Assembly (NCBI GenBank): GCA_038213005.1
Contig: JBBQTU010000066.1
Coordinates: 1 to 17,648, forward strand
DNA from: JBBQTU01 sp038213005
GTDB taxonomy: Bacteria; Planctomycetota; Phycisphaerae; Tepidisphaerales; Tepidisphaeraceae
Length of the DNA: 17,648 nt
Direction: 5' to 3'
The notes under the pieces were generated by a model. That model ran no database searches, was not told the origin of the DNA, and saw only the letters and a list, made by a program, of their open reading frames with translations. Positions within the stretch are counted from its first letter, which is position 1; the number at the start of each line of letters is the position of its first letter. Below are positions 7,045 through 14,396 of the stretch, in pieces. The position numbers were made by a program, and so were the translations under genes.

Positions 7045-8487
7045 ATGGCCAAGATCGCGATGATCGGTGCGGGGAGCCTGGTTTTCTGCAAGACGCTGTG
7101 CCAGGACATCCTGACGACGCCTGCTCTACAGGACAGCGAGATCGTGCTGATGAGCCGCACCAGGCCCAAGATCGACATCATGGAGCGCTATGTGAAGCGC
7201 CTGATCGTGGCTAGCGCCCTCAAGGCCAAAGTCTGGTCAACCCTGGACCGCCGTGAGGCGATTCGCGATGCCGACTATGTGATCGTGATGGTGCAGGTGG
7301 GCGGGCTGGATGCGTTTGAGCTGGATTACCAGATCCCGCTGAAGTACGGCGTGGACCAGTGCATCGGCGACTCACTCGGGCCTGGCGGCGTTTTCCGGGC
7401 CTTGCGCACGATCCCGCTGCTGGCCGACCTGTGCGCTGAGATGCGCGAGCTGTGCCCCAAGGCCCTGCTGCTGAACTACGCCAACCCGATGGGGATGTGC
7501 TGTGCGGCCCTGGGCCGGGCCGGGGCGGATATCCAGTCGATCGGCCTGTGCCACGGCGTGCAGACGACGCTGGACCTCATCAGCCGATATGTGAATGTGC
7601 CCAAGGATCAGATCGACCACTGGGTCGCGGGAATCAACCACATGGCGTGGTTCCTGTCGATGAAGGACAAACGCGATGGGCGGGATCTCTATCCGCTCTT
7701 CCGCGCCAATTGCGAGAAGCCGGAGTACTACATCAACGAGAAGGTGCGCATCGAGGTGATGCGGCACTTCGGGTACTTCATGACCGAGAGCACGGGGCAC
7801 CTCTCGGAATACCTCCCCTGGTTCCGCAAGAACAAGGCGGCCCTGGACACCTATTGCGACCAGCCCGACTTTGGCGGCGCTTCGGGTGCCTATTACCACT
7901 ACGCGAAGAACATCATCCGCAAATATGACGGCGTGGATTACCTCGCCGGCGAGGATGCCAAGCTCAGCAAGCGCAGCGTGGAATACTGCTCTTACATCCT
8001 GGAAGCACACGAGACCGATCGCCCCTTCCGCCTGCAGGGCAATGTCCGCAATGACGCGTACATCACCAATCTTCCGCAGGGATGCTGCGTTGAGGTGCCG
8101 GTGTATGTCGACCAGCGCGGCATCCATCCGCTACGGGTTGGCGAACTGCCCCTGCAACTGGCCGCGATGAACCAGAGCAACGTGACGGTGCAGCAGCTCA
8201 CCGTCGAGGCGGCCTTCACCGGTGATCCGGAACTGGCGGTCGCCGCCATCGCCCTGGATCCGCTCACGTCGGCCGTCTGCACGCTCAAGCAGATCCGCGA
8301 AATGGCGGCCGAGCTGATGGAAGCCCAGCGGCAGTGGCTGCCGCAATTCGCCGGCAAACGCATCAAAGCGTTGCCGGCGGTCGCCATCGCCAGCGGCACG
8401 CGCGGGGTCGATGTCCCTTTGGATCCGGCATTGGCGATCGCCAATCGGTTTGGCGAGCTGGCGCAGTCGCAGTTGCAGAGACAGTAG
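7045..8487 (+). CDS. GH4 glycosidase (alpha-galactosidase/alpha-glucosidase type)
   Basis: NAD(H)- and metal-dependent glycoside hydrolase working by oxidation-elimination, cytoplasmic. The 480-residue length fits the family. Seen: Rossmann start MAKIAMIGAGSLVF (GAGS 8-11), DADYVIVMVQVGG 75-87, SLGPGGVFRALRTIP 110-124, NYANPM 144-149, metal-binding CHG 169-171 and INHMAWF 197-203 with His199, and GHLSEY 251-256. The segment after the second strand, where many GH4 enzymes have an acidic DID-type NAD site, reads VLMSRTRPK instead. ATG at 7045 has AGGGAG eight bases upstream. No sugar transporter or regulator adjoins it, so alpha-galactoside, alpha-glucoside or galacturonide activity cannot be separated from sequence context. 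Confidence 0.92.
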   Translation: MAKIAMIGAGSLVFCKTLCQDILTTPALQDSEIVLMSRTRPKIDIMERYVKRLIVASALKAKVWSTLDRREAIRDADYVIVMVQVGGLDAFELDYQIPLKYGVDQCIGDSLGPGGVFRALRTIPLLADLCAEMRELCPKALLLNYANPMGMCCAALGRAGADIQSIGLCHGVQTTLDLISRYVNVPKDQIDHWVAGINHMAWFLSMKDKRDGRDLYPLFRANCEKPEYYINEKVRIEVMRHFGYFMTESTGHLSEYLPWFRKNKAALDTYCDQPDFGGASGAYYHYAKNIIRKYDGVDYLAGEDAKLSKRSVEYCSYILEAHETDRPFRLQGNVRNDAYITNLPQGCCVEVPVYVDQRGIHPLRVGELPLQLAAMNQSNVTVQQLTVEAAFTGDPELAVAAIALDPLTSAVCTLKQIREMAAELMEAQRQWLPQFAGKRIKALPAVAIASGTRGVDVPLDPALAIANRFGELAQSQLQRQ

Positions 8488-8507
8488 CCCAGTCACGACG
8501 AGCCCAA

Positions 8508-8730
8508 CACTACAGCGCAACTTCATAGCGACGCGATGAAGTGGGGCGAGCCGCCTCGGCCGCCCATTTCGTGCCCTTGCCGCGACACTCGGCACTCCGA
8601 TAACCCAGATTCACGCCACAGCGCTCTCTTGTTCCCCCGGCATCCTGAAGCGTGATCCGTCGGCCACCAAATGGGCGGCCGAGACGGCCCGCCCCACTTT
8701 GAGGACGCGCAGCGGACTTGCGCTGTAGTA
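8508..8730 (-). mobile_element. 223-bp MITE with long inverted ends, copy 1
   Basis: Ends CACTACAGCGCAA (8508-8520) and its near-complement TTGCGCTGTAGTA (8718-8730). Inverted similarity continues inwards through GTGGGGC and CTCGGCCGCCCATTT, about 65 bases per arm. A closely similar inverted copy lies at 13815-14031. Flanks CCAA and CTAA match the TTAG/CTAA target seen at the other copy, suggesting a 4-bp duplication with one change. No transposase is encoded. It fills almost the entire spacer between the convergent GH4 and comEC genes and ends nine bases from the comEC stop. Confidence 0.88.
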
Positions 8731-8738
8731 CTAACCTG

Positions 8739-11237
8739 TCACGGCCGGTCCCCGTCGAGCCATCCGGTAATCTGCGGCACCTCGCCCGGCGAGAGCTCAA
8801 CGGTGAGCGCGCCGCGATTCCGCGTGTGGTAGAGCGGCATCGCCCCGGCTAGGTCCTGGAACTTCGTCTGCGTGGAATAGATCTGCCGGCCGTCGGAGCT
8901 GATGATCGCTCTGGGGCTCACACTCGCCAGTAGCTCGGCCGTCCACGCCGTGGCGCTGCCGTGGTGGGGGGCAACCAGGATGTCTGCCCTCGGTGCCTTG
9001 CGCGACAACTCGCGCCGCGGGCGCTCGCCGATGTCGCCCGTGAACAGGATCGACTGCCCGGCCGACTCCAGCCGCAGCACCAGCGAAGCGTCGTTGCCCT
9101 TGAGCACTTCGCCCTGCGGCGGCCAGAGCACGTCGATCTTGACACTGCCGTGTTGGAGGGCATCGCCCTGGTGCACAGTGCGAACTGGCACCCCCGCCTG
9201 ATTCGCGGCCGCCAGCACGTCGGCGATCCCGCTTTGGCCTTCATGGACGGCCAGCCCCCTGACCCGTCCGGCCGCGATCAGTTCTCCAGCGGCGTTGGTG
9301 TGATCGCTGTCTCCGTGCGTCAGGTAAAGCGTGTCGATGGCGGTGATGCCCTGGTAGCGGAGAAAAGGATCGATCACACGCTGGTAGATCCCGGGCGTCA
9401 TGGCGCCGGCGTCGACCATAATGCAGTGCCCGCCCGGCAATTCCACAACGCCACAACTGCCCGCGCCGACCGAGAGGCAGGTCAGGCGCACGTCGGCCGT
9501 CGTGTGGCGTGACGCGACGGTCGCCAGCAGCGGAATGGAGATCCCCAGCATGGCCGCCAAGGCCGGGGCGATCCACACTGCCCGCCTTTCGCGCCAAGGC
9601 GGCACAAGAGGCGCCAGCAGCAGGGCGAAGTAGCCGAGCATCGCGGCCAGCGGAATCGGAGGCATCGGCGCATCACTGCCGGGCATCACCGCCATCATCC
9701 CCACCATCCAGCGCATCGCGCCGGCGGCCCACTGGGTCGGGATCGCCAGCAGCCCGGCCGACGCGGGGATCAATAGCGTCAGCACCACCTTCAGCAATCC
9801 GCAGATCAAGGTGACGATGACGGCCGGAGCCAGCACAATGCTCGCCGGGATCGCCCAGGGATTGATCTGGCGGAAGTGCAGCGCGATCACCGGCATGGAG
9901 ATCGTCCACGCAACCAGCCCAGCGCCCATGGCGTCGAGGAGAAGATGGCGCGCCTTCAGTCGCCACAAGGCCAGCCCGGTGAGCGGCTGGATCTGCCGGG
10001 CAATGCGAACATGCTCATTCTCAAGTGACAGGAAGAATCTGCTCAGCCCAGACGCCAGCAGCATCAGCCCGGCCACGCAGCCGAAACTGAGCTGAAATCC
10101 CGGATCAAAAAGATCCATCGGCTGAATCAGCAGGATGATTACCAGGCACAGCGCCAGCAGGTTGATGACCGCAAGGCGACGGCGCAGGATCAGCCCCGAC
10201 CCGACCGCCACGCACATCAGCACACTGCGGAGAATCGGCGGCGAAGGAACCGTCACCAGGCCGTAGAGGATGGCAAACACGATGGCGACCCACACCGATC
10301 CACCCGGCCGCACCCTCAGCAGCCGGCACAGCAGATAGACAAACCCGGTGAGCACCCCGATGTGCATGCCGCTGATGGTCAGGTGATGCGTGGTGCCGGT
10401 GCGGCGAAAGTCCTCGCGGACCTCATCCAGCACCCGGTCGCTGTCCCCCAGCAGCAGCGCCCGCGTGAGGGCCAGTTCAACCGGCCGATCCTCGGCAAAA
10501 CCTTGCGCCAAGGCTTTGCGAACCACGCGCCGCGCTCGATCCAGCAGCCCCTCGCCGTGCGAGGCGATCACTGTCACGGCATCCGCCCCATCGCACGACA
10601 GCGTGCAGTAGATGCCTCGCACCCGCTGGTAATGCTGCCAGTCATACTCGCCCGGATTTCCCGGCCGTTCGATGCGGATGAGTTCGCCAACCGCCTCCAC
10701 CTCGTCGCCGAGCTTCAGTGCGCGGGAATCATCGCTCACGCGCAGGTGGATACTTCCCCCGGCCGCCTGCCACCCATCGCCAGTCGCAACCGCCAGGATC
10801 CGAGCCGTCGTCGACTGCCCGGCCGGCCGATGATTCTGCGCCGGAGTCTGGCGGGGCACATCGTCGATCCTCAAGCGCACCTGCGCCACCCGCGGCTCGG
10901 CCGTGCTGTAGTGAACAATGTCGTCGCCGGCCGTGCGATACCACGTGAGCTGGGCCGCGGCGATCCCAAGCAGCGCAAATCCAATGGCGATCAGAACAAC
11001 AGCGGCGAACGCCAGCCGGCGAGTCAGGACTAATGCCAAGACGCCCGCCACCGCGGCCAGGGCGCCATACGCGCCCGGATGCCTCGCCACCCGATCAAAC
11101 ACAGCGATGCCAAGACAAAGGCAAAGAGCAACAGGGATCGCTGGAAACAGACCCTCCCTCGCCGGCAGTCTGGGCGCTGTCGGCAGACCGGCCGGGGCGG
11201 CCGCGAGATCGGTTTGTGTGGGACCGAGTTGAGACAC
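8739..11237 (-). CDS. comEC: ComEC/Rec2 family DNA-uptake channel protein
   Basis: Inner-membrane channel that carries single-stranded DNA into the cytoplasm in natural transformation. 832 residues, full length. N-terminal membrane helices and a soluble OB-like DUF4131 segment come first, then the Competence domain with RALLLGDSD and the signature HHLTISGMHIG near 280-295, several helices, and a C-terminal metallo-beta-lactamase domain with THGDSDH at 640-646, FTGDI with Asp735 and APHHGS at 756-761. The zinc-type HxDxDH motif is intact, so the domain may be an active nuclease (inference; many ComEC proteins keep it). Start is GTG at 11237, the only plausible one before helix one, but no clear ribosome site precedes it. 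No comEA or pilus genes are adjacent. Confidence 0.95.
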   Translation of the reverse strand: MSQLGPTQTDLAAAPAGLPTAPRLPAREGLFPAIPVALCLCLGIAVFDRVARHPGAYGALAAVAGVLALVLTRRLAFAAVVLIAIGFALLGIAAAQLTWYRTAGDDIVHYSTAEPRVAQVRLRIDDVPRQTPAQNHRPAGQSTTARILAVATGDGWQAAGGSIHLRVSDDSRALKLGDEVEAVGELIRIERPGNPGEYDWQHYQRVRGIYCTLSCDGADAVTVIASHGEGLLDRARRVVRKALAQGFAEDRPVELALTRALLLGDSDRVLDEVREDFRRTGTTHHLTISGMHIGVLTGFVYLLCRLLRVRPGGSVWVAIVFAILYGLVTVPSPPILRSVLMCVAVGSGLILRRRLAVINLLALCLVIILLIQPMDLFDPGFQLSFGCVAGLMLLASGLSRFFLSLENEHVRIARQIQPLTGLALWRLKARHLLLDAMGAGLVAWTISMPVIALHFRQINPWAIPASIVLAPAVIVTLICGLLKVVLTLLIPASAGLLAIPTQWAAGAMRWMVGMMAVMPGSDAPMPPIPLAAMLGYFALLLAPLVPPWRERRAVWIAPALAAMLGISIPLLATVASRHTTADVRLTCLSVGAGSCGVVELPGGHCIMVDAGAMTPGIYQRVIDPFLRYQGITAIDTLYLTHGDSDHTNAAGELIAAGRVRGLAVHEGQSGIADVLAAANQAGVPVRTVHQGDALQHGSVKIDVLWPPQGEVLKGNDASLVLRLESAGQSILFTGDIGERPRRELSRKAPRADILVAPHHGSATAWTAELLASVSPRAIISSDGRQIYSTQTKFQDLAGAMPLYHTRNRGALTVELSPGEVPQITGWLDGDRP

Positions 11238-11273
11238 ACAGCACCCATACTTGCTTTCGCGAGGAAGATTACC

Positions 11274-11552
11274 ATGCCACGGGAATTGGTGACAGGGCGA
11301 TGGCCTTTACGCCAAGCTCTCAATCGGCCACCCACCCGGCCCACCACACGTCATCGCCTCACCGCCGACGATACCGCCGGCGGCCACGTGCTCGAATGCC
11401 GACCCATGCACGGGCAAATCGAGCTCGCCGAGCTGCCGGAAATCACCCTGCGACTGCCGCAGACCGCATCGTTTCGCGGGGCATCGCTCGGACAGGATCG
11501 TCCGGGCGAACTGCGCGCAGTGGAACGGACGACGACCCGCCCCGGACGTTGA
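11274..11552 (+). CDS. Possible small hypothetical protein, 92 residues
   Basis: Unrecognised. ATG at 11274 has GAGGA eight bases upstream, the frame is open for 92 codons with coding-like GC-rich third positions, and the second half contains a compact hydrophobic/acidic stretch HVLECRPMHGQIELAELPEI. The N-terminus is rich in Arg, Pro and Thr. It is divergent from comEC with only 36 bases between starts, which leaves little room for two promoters and lowers confidence. No signal peptide or membrane segment. If real it could share regulation with comEC or hicAB (90 bases downstream), but nothing shows a function. Confidence 0.42.
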   Translation: MPRELVTGRWPLRQALNRPPTRPTTRHRLTADDTAGGHVLECRPMHGQIELAELPEITLRLPQTASFRGASLGQDRPGELRAVERTTTRPGR

Positions 11553-11608
11553 TCAACAGGCTTCGATGGTGATCCGCGCGAGACCCTGGTGCGCAAAGTG
11601 TCGGCCTT

Positions 11609-11636
11609 TTGACCTGCCGCTACCCTACGCTATACT
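11609..11636 (+). promoter_or_regulatory. Sigma-70-type promoter for hicAB
   Basis: TTGACC (11609-11614), 16-base spacer, TATACT (11631-11636). The -10 box ends six bases before the hicA ATG at 11643, so the transcript should start on or next to the start codon and be leaderless. It is the closest match to consensus that I noticed in the window. Confidence 0.7.
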
Positions 11637-11642
11637 ATTGGA

Positions 11643-11822
11643 ATGCCTAGCCCAGTACGATTCTCAGAGGTGAAGCGCATGCTGGAGGCCAGAGGCTATG
11701 CGCTTCACCGGTGCAAAGGTTCGCACTACCAGTTCGTCAAACCCGGTGCCGGCACGTTTACCGTCCCGGTCCATCACAACCTGGTAAAGGTGATTTATGT
11801 CAAGAAAATCGAAAAACTCTGA
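11643..11822 (+). CDS. hicA: HicA-type mRNA interferase toxin
   Basis: Small toxin predicted to cleave mRNA during translation. 59 residues: MPSPVRFSEVKRMLEARGYA, then the double-stranded-RNA-binding-like core with CKGSHYQFVKPG and catalytic His28 in GSHYQF, then TFTVPVHHN and a helix VKVIYVKKIEKL. These match the HicA/YcfA family in order and length. ATG at 11643 is preferred because its translation aligns with the family N-terminus; an internal ATG at 11679 has a better ribosome site (AGAGGTG) but would delete the first helix. The usual end GTLRSILKQ is replaced by VIYVKKIEKL, a minor divergence. The gene overlaps hicB by 26 bases, the normal toxin-first order of this system. Confidence 0.88.
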   Translation: MPSPVRFSEVKRMLEARGYALHRCKGSHYQFVKPGAGTFTVPVHHNLVKVIYVKKIEKL

Positions 11823-12198
11823 TCCGGCCCGACCCTTCGACCCGGCCATCTGGGCCAAAGCCCAGGCCATCGCCCGCCGCTATCAGGTTGTGACCTGGTA
11901 CGACGAGGAGGAAGAAGCCTACTTCGGGCGCTGCATCGAAATCCCCGAGTGCATCAGCGACGGCGACACCCCGGCCCAGCGTGATGCCATGGTCATGGAA
12001 TCCATCTCGCTGGTCGTCGCCTCCATGCTGGAGCAGGGGCAGAAGGCTCCGCTCCCCTCGCGGGCGCAGGCCCGCACCCAGCAGGTCAACATCCGCCTGA
12101 GCCGGGCCGAAAAGCGCCTGATCGAGGACGCCGCCCGCTCCGAAGGATTTCGGGGCATTGCCGACTACCTGCGCGTGCGGGTACTGAGCATGGCTTGA
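11797..12198 (+). CDS. hicB: HicB-type antitoxin
   Basis: Antitoxin that binds HicA and represses the operon. 133 residues. The central part WYDEEEEAYFGRCIEIPECISDGDTPAQ (about 34-61) is the partial RNase H-like HicB fold with its typical Y-G-C-E-P pattern; the C-terminus QVNIRLSRAEKRLIEDAARSEGF... (96-133) looks like a ribbon-helix-helix DNA-binding domain, though the family also has HTH forms. Residues 1-28 form a hydrophilic lead. Start ATG 11797 lies inside hicA, with AAAGGTG six bases upstream, so translation is coupled. A strong hairpin terminator follows 17 bases after the stop. Confidence 0.88.
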   Translation: MSRKSKNSDPARPFDPAIWAKAQAIARRYQVVTWYDEEEEAYFGRCIEIPECISDGDTPAQRDAMVMESISLVVASMLEQGQKAPLPSRAQARTQQVNIRLSRAEKRLIEDAARSEGFRGIADYLRVRVLSMA

Positions 12199-12215
12199 GA
12201 ACACCCCAAACAACC

Positions 12216-12247
12216 AACCCGCGGCGGCCTCTTGGCCGCCGCGGGTT
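12216..12247. terminator. Strong 14-bp GC-rich hairpin between hicB and adk
   Basis: AACCCGCGGCGGCC (12216-12229), loop TCTT, GGCCGCCGCGGGTT (12234-12247); perfect stem. It lies between convergent hicB and adk and can serve both. On the minus strand the stem is followed by GTTTGG, a weak U-tract; on plus by ATTTC. Confidence 0.85.
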
Positions 12248-12274
12248 GAGATTTCAATCGCGTGACGCCTGGTC

Positions 12275-12850
12275 CTAAACCAGCGCCGCCACCACATCCT
12301 TCAGCACATTCAGAATCGGCTGATCCGCCTCAACGCGGGCCACCACGCCGGCCGGGTAGCACTTCAGCACCGGCTCGGTCTCGTTGGCATAGACGCTCAT
12401 GCGGTTACGAATGACATTCTCGTCCGCATCATCCGCTCGGCCTTCCTTGATGGCGCGGGCCTTGAGGCGGGCAACAAACTTGTCCAGGTTCGTCGTCTCC
12501 AGATAGATGATCTTGACGACGTCGATGGTGTCCTTGAGCAACTCCGCCTGCTTCACGTTGCGGGGCACGCCGTCCATGATCACCACGCCCTTATCGGCGT
12601 CGAACTTCTTGGCCGCCACCAGGCCCGCCATGTGCTGCTTCCACAGGTTGATCGTGAACTCATCGGGCACGAGTTGCCCCTTGCTGGCATAGGAAGCAAA
12701 CAGCTTGCCCATGTCGCTGGCCTTATCCAGGGCGCGGAAAATATCGCCCGTCGAGCTGTGCAGATACCCGGGGACCTGCCCCAGGACTTTGCCCTGCGTA
12801 CCTTTGCCACTGCCCGGAGCGCCGAAAAGAAGGATTGCCTTGTATTTCAT
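12275..12850 (-). CDS. adk: Adenylate kinase, short-lid type
   Basis: Converts ATP + AMP to two ADP, cytoplasmic. 191 residues, the length of the short-lid class. Seen: P-loop GAPGSGKGT at 10-18, AMP site SSTGDIFRAL 32-41, DGVPRN 93-98 (most bacterial enzymes have DGFPRT), lid region ARAIKEGRADDADENVIRNRM 131-151 without zinc-binding cysteines, then Y154. ATG at 12850 gives the canonical MKYKAILLFGAPGSGKGTQ; an upstream TTG extension is possible but not family-like. The ribosome site is weak. Not in the usual secY-adk ribosomal context. UMP/CMP kinase is the main alternative, but residues fit Adk well. Confidence 0.9.
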   Translation of the reverse strand: MKYKAILLFGAPGSGKGTQGKVLGQVPGYLHSSTGDIFRALDKASDMGKLFASYASKGQLVPDEFTINLWKQHMAGLVAAKKFDADKGVVIMDGVPRNVKQAELLKDTIDVVKIIYLETTNLDKFVARLKARAIKEGRADDADENVIRNRMSVYANETEPVLKCYPAGVVARVEADQPILNVLKDVVAALV

Positions 12851-12918
12851 AGTGCCGCAGAGACTACAGGCAGCGGCCAGTCTGTTCAACCATCACAGAC
12901 CCGCCAAAATGACAAGCG

Positions 12919-13143
12919 GGGTGCAGGACATTTCAGGCGGAGGATCCTTGGAGTGCGGTAAGCTTCTTACCGCTTTACCGAGGCGAGCTTCTCGCCGGGA
13001 GGGCGCTGCAGCAGAGCCGGACATGCAGTGTCACCAACTGCGTCCCACAACGCGCCGATGTATTCCTCCCGCCGACGAGGTCGGCTCGTCAAAGCTGCGA
13101 GAAGCTCGCAGCACTCCCAAATCGTCTAAAGCGTCCTGCACCC
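12919..13143. mobile_element. 225-bp MITE with perfect 11-bp ends and 9-bp target duplication
   Basis: Starts GGGTGCAGGAC (12919-12929) and ends GTCCTGCACCC (13133-13143). Flanked by direct repeats TGACAAGCG at 12910-12918 and 13144-13152. Inverted similarity extends about 85 bases per arm: GGAGTGC, AGCTTCT, GCTTT and GGGAGG occur in the same order from each end. Within each arm further small hairpins form (GCGGTAAGCTTCTTACCGC; CTGCGAGAAGCTCGCAG). No gene inside. The clean duplication indicates a fairly recent insertion. Confidence 0.92.
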
Positions 13144-13150
13144 TGACAAG

Positions 13151-13181
13151 CGAGCCGCGATCGGGTATCGATCGCGGCTCG
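13151..13181. terminator. 12-bp hairpin downstream of the Gly/PAPVYY-repeat gene
   Basis: CGAGCCGCGATC (13151-13162), loop of seven, GATCGCGGCTCG (13170-13181). It ends 42 bases past the minus-strand stop at 13223 and probably terminates that gene. The MITE insertion lies directly against its base; before insertion the minus-strand tail would have read CTTGTCATTTTG, a better U-rich tail than now. Confidence 0.65.
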
Positions 13182-13222
13182 TCTTCAGATCGCCCTTTGG
13201 CCACCGCGGCTACGTCAGCCGC

Positions 13223-13756
13223 TCAACGACTGCGATAGTTGAAATAGACCGACCCGCCCGACGGATAATAAGGCCCAGGACCGTACACGGCCGGTGCCGG
13301 TGCATAGTACGGCGTGGGCGCCGGCACACACACCGGGGCCGGGGCGTAAACGACCGGCGGAGCCGGTGCGTACACAGGCGCCGGGACATACACCACTTGC
13401 GGAGGCGGAGCATAATAGACCGGTGCTGGGGCGTAGTAGACTGGCGCGGGGGCATAATAGACTGGCCGTGCGGGGGCATAGTAAACCGGTGCCGGACCAT
13501 AGTAGCCCCGATAAGCCACACCATAGGAAGAGCGACCGTGCCACCCCTGACCGTACCCGACACCGAAGGAGTTATACCCATCGCCAAACGACAGGCCCAC
13601 ACCCCAGCTCGTTCCACCGCCGCCGTGCCCACCACCGCCATGGCCGCCATGCCCACCACCGCCGTGTCCACCGCCTCCTCCGCCACCAGCCTGAACGGCG
13701 GCCGGAACCAACGCCAGTGCCATCACAACAGCCAATTGCACGATTTTCTTTCGCAT
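13223..13756 (-). CDS. Small secreted Gly/His-rich protein with PAPVYYAP repeats
   Basis: Function unknown. 177 residues. Signal peptide at 1-23 (MRKKIVQLAVVMALALVPAAVQA, cleavage after AQA-like VQA). Residues 24-48 are almost only Gly with spaced His (GGGGHGG units), followed by a Gly/Tyr/Ser section SWGVGLSFGDGYNSFGVGYG, then about 80 residues of tandem PAPVYYAP variants, ending GGSVYFNYRSR. The Tyr/Pro repeats resemble those of surface or matrix proteins and the poly-Gly/His part could bind metal (inference). ATG at 13756 has AAAGGAG seven bases upstream, the best ribosome site in the window. Expected outside the inner membrane. Low complexity makes homology naming unreliable. Confidence 0.8.
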   Translation of the reverse strand: MRKKIVQLAVVMALALVPAAVQAGGGGGGGHGGGGHGGHGGGGHGGGGTSWGVGLSFGDGYNSFGVGYGQGWHGRSSYGVAYRGYYGPAPVYYAPARPVYYAPAPVYYAPAPVYYAPPPQVVYVPAPVYAPAPPVVYAPAPVCVPAPTPYYAPAPAVYGPGPYYPSGGSVYFNYRSR

Positions 13757-13814
13757 ACACTGCTCCTTTACGCTTCAGACGCAATAGTAGACACCGAGCC
13801 CGGTCGGAGGTTAG

Positions 13815-14031
13815 CACTGCAGCGCAAGTCCACTGCGCGTCCTCAAAGTGGGGCAGGCCGCCTCGGCCGCCCATTTGGTTGACGACGGATCACGCTTGAG
13901 GATGCCGGCGCAACAAGGAATCGCTGTGGCGTGGGTGATCGAAGTGCCGAGTGTCGCGGCAAGGGCACGACATGGGCGGCCAAGGCGGCCCGCCCCACTT
14001 CAGCGCATCGCTATGAGCTTATGCTGTAGTG
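13815..14031 (+). mobile_element. 217-bp MITE, copy 2 (inverted relative to copy 1)
   Basis: Ends CACTGCAGCGCAA (from 13815) and GCTGTAGTG (to 14031), flanked by TTAG at 13811-13814 and 14032-14035, a 4-bp target duplication. Reads nearly the same as the reverse complement of 8508-8730 throughout, including AAGTGGGGC, CTCGGCCGCCCATTTGG, CGACGGATCACGCTT and GAGTGCCGAGTGTCGCGGCAA-type core. It stands 58 bases upstream of the secreted-protein ATG, so it may supply or insulate its promoter region. Confidence 0.9.
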
Positions 14032-14075
14032 TTAGGGCCAGCCCATCACCACTCCTATTGAGCCGCGCCACCCGT

Positions 14076-14152
14076 GGCACGCCCGCCCCGGGCGCTGCCT
14101 TTGGTGGTTATGCCAACGCCTCCGCTCCGCCACCACTCCGTGTGGGCGTGCC
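14076..14152. repeat. Inverted repeat GGCACGCCC / GGGCGTGCC
   Basis: GGCACGCCC at 14076-14084 and GGGCGTGCC at 14144-14152 with partial complement outside them, plus a second CCACTCC motif inside and upstream. Fits another small dispersed hairpin element abutting the MITE. Confidence 0.5.
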
Positions 14153-14160
14153 CATTTTTT

Positions 14161-14224
14161 CAGTCTCGCGATTCTCAGCCCCAACGGACCGGCAGTCTCG
14201 CGATTTTTCAGCCACAACGGGGCG
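14161..14224 (+). repeat. 32-base tandem direct repeat CAGTCTCGCGATT...CAACGG
   Basis: Units begin CAGTCTCGCGATT at 14161 and 14193 and both continue TCAGCC.CAACGG. A few substitutions and a one-base length change separate the copies. No reading frame runs through them convincingly. Confidence 0.7.
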
Positions 14225-14235
14225 GCGTTCTTGAG

Positions 14236-14266
14236 CCCAGGGTAAGCGTACTCGCGCAGCCCTGGG
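14236..14266. repeat. CCCAGGG/CCCTGGG hairpin, planctomycete-style dispersed motif
   Basis: CCCAGGG (14236-14242) and CCCTGGG (14260-14266) with a 17-base loop, preceded by CAACGGGGCGG and GAGCCCAGGGTA. The pairing of a CAACGGGG motif with an AGCCCAGGGT...CCCTGGGT hairpin is a frequent intergenic motif in planctomycete genomes (from memory, not checked). Confidence 0.5.
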
Positions 14267-14396
14267 TAAGAACCATTCTCCCTGCATGAGCCCTGGTAGA
14301 ATGAACCGGGAGAGAATGAACCGGGACGCAGCTAGTTAGTCTTCGCATCGTCTCCCTTCTCCAGAACCGGCCAGCCTTCGCGGCGAATCGTAGGCT

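Noticed and set aside
8510..8800. Minus-strand frame in MITE copy 1 and related frames in copy 2
   Set aside because: Similar peptides at both loci come from the shared repeat DNA, not from a conserved gene.
11643..12198. Type II system other than HicAB (e.g. RelE or VapBC)
   Set aside because: GSHYQF and VPVHHN in the toxin and the HicB fold pattern in the second gene identify HicAB; no PIN or RelE motifs.
12705..13238. 177-codon plus-strand frame over the 225-bp MITE
   Set aside because: Runs through adk antisense and the MITE arms; no start signal and no motifs.
13397..13882. 161-codon plus-strand frame opposite the PAPVYYAP gene
   Set aside because: Antisense of a repeat-rich gene; the minus strand has signal peptide and strong ribosome site.
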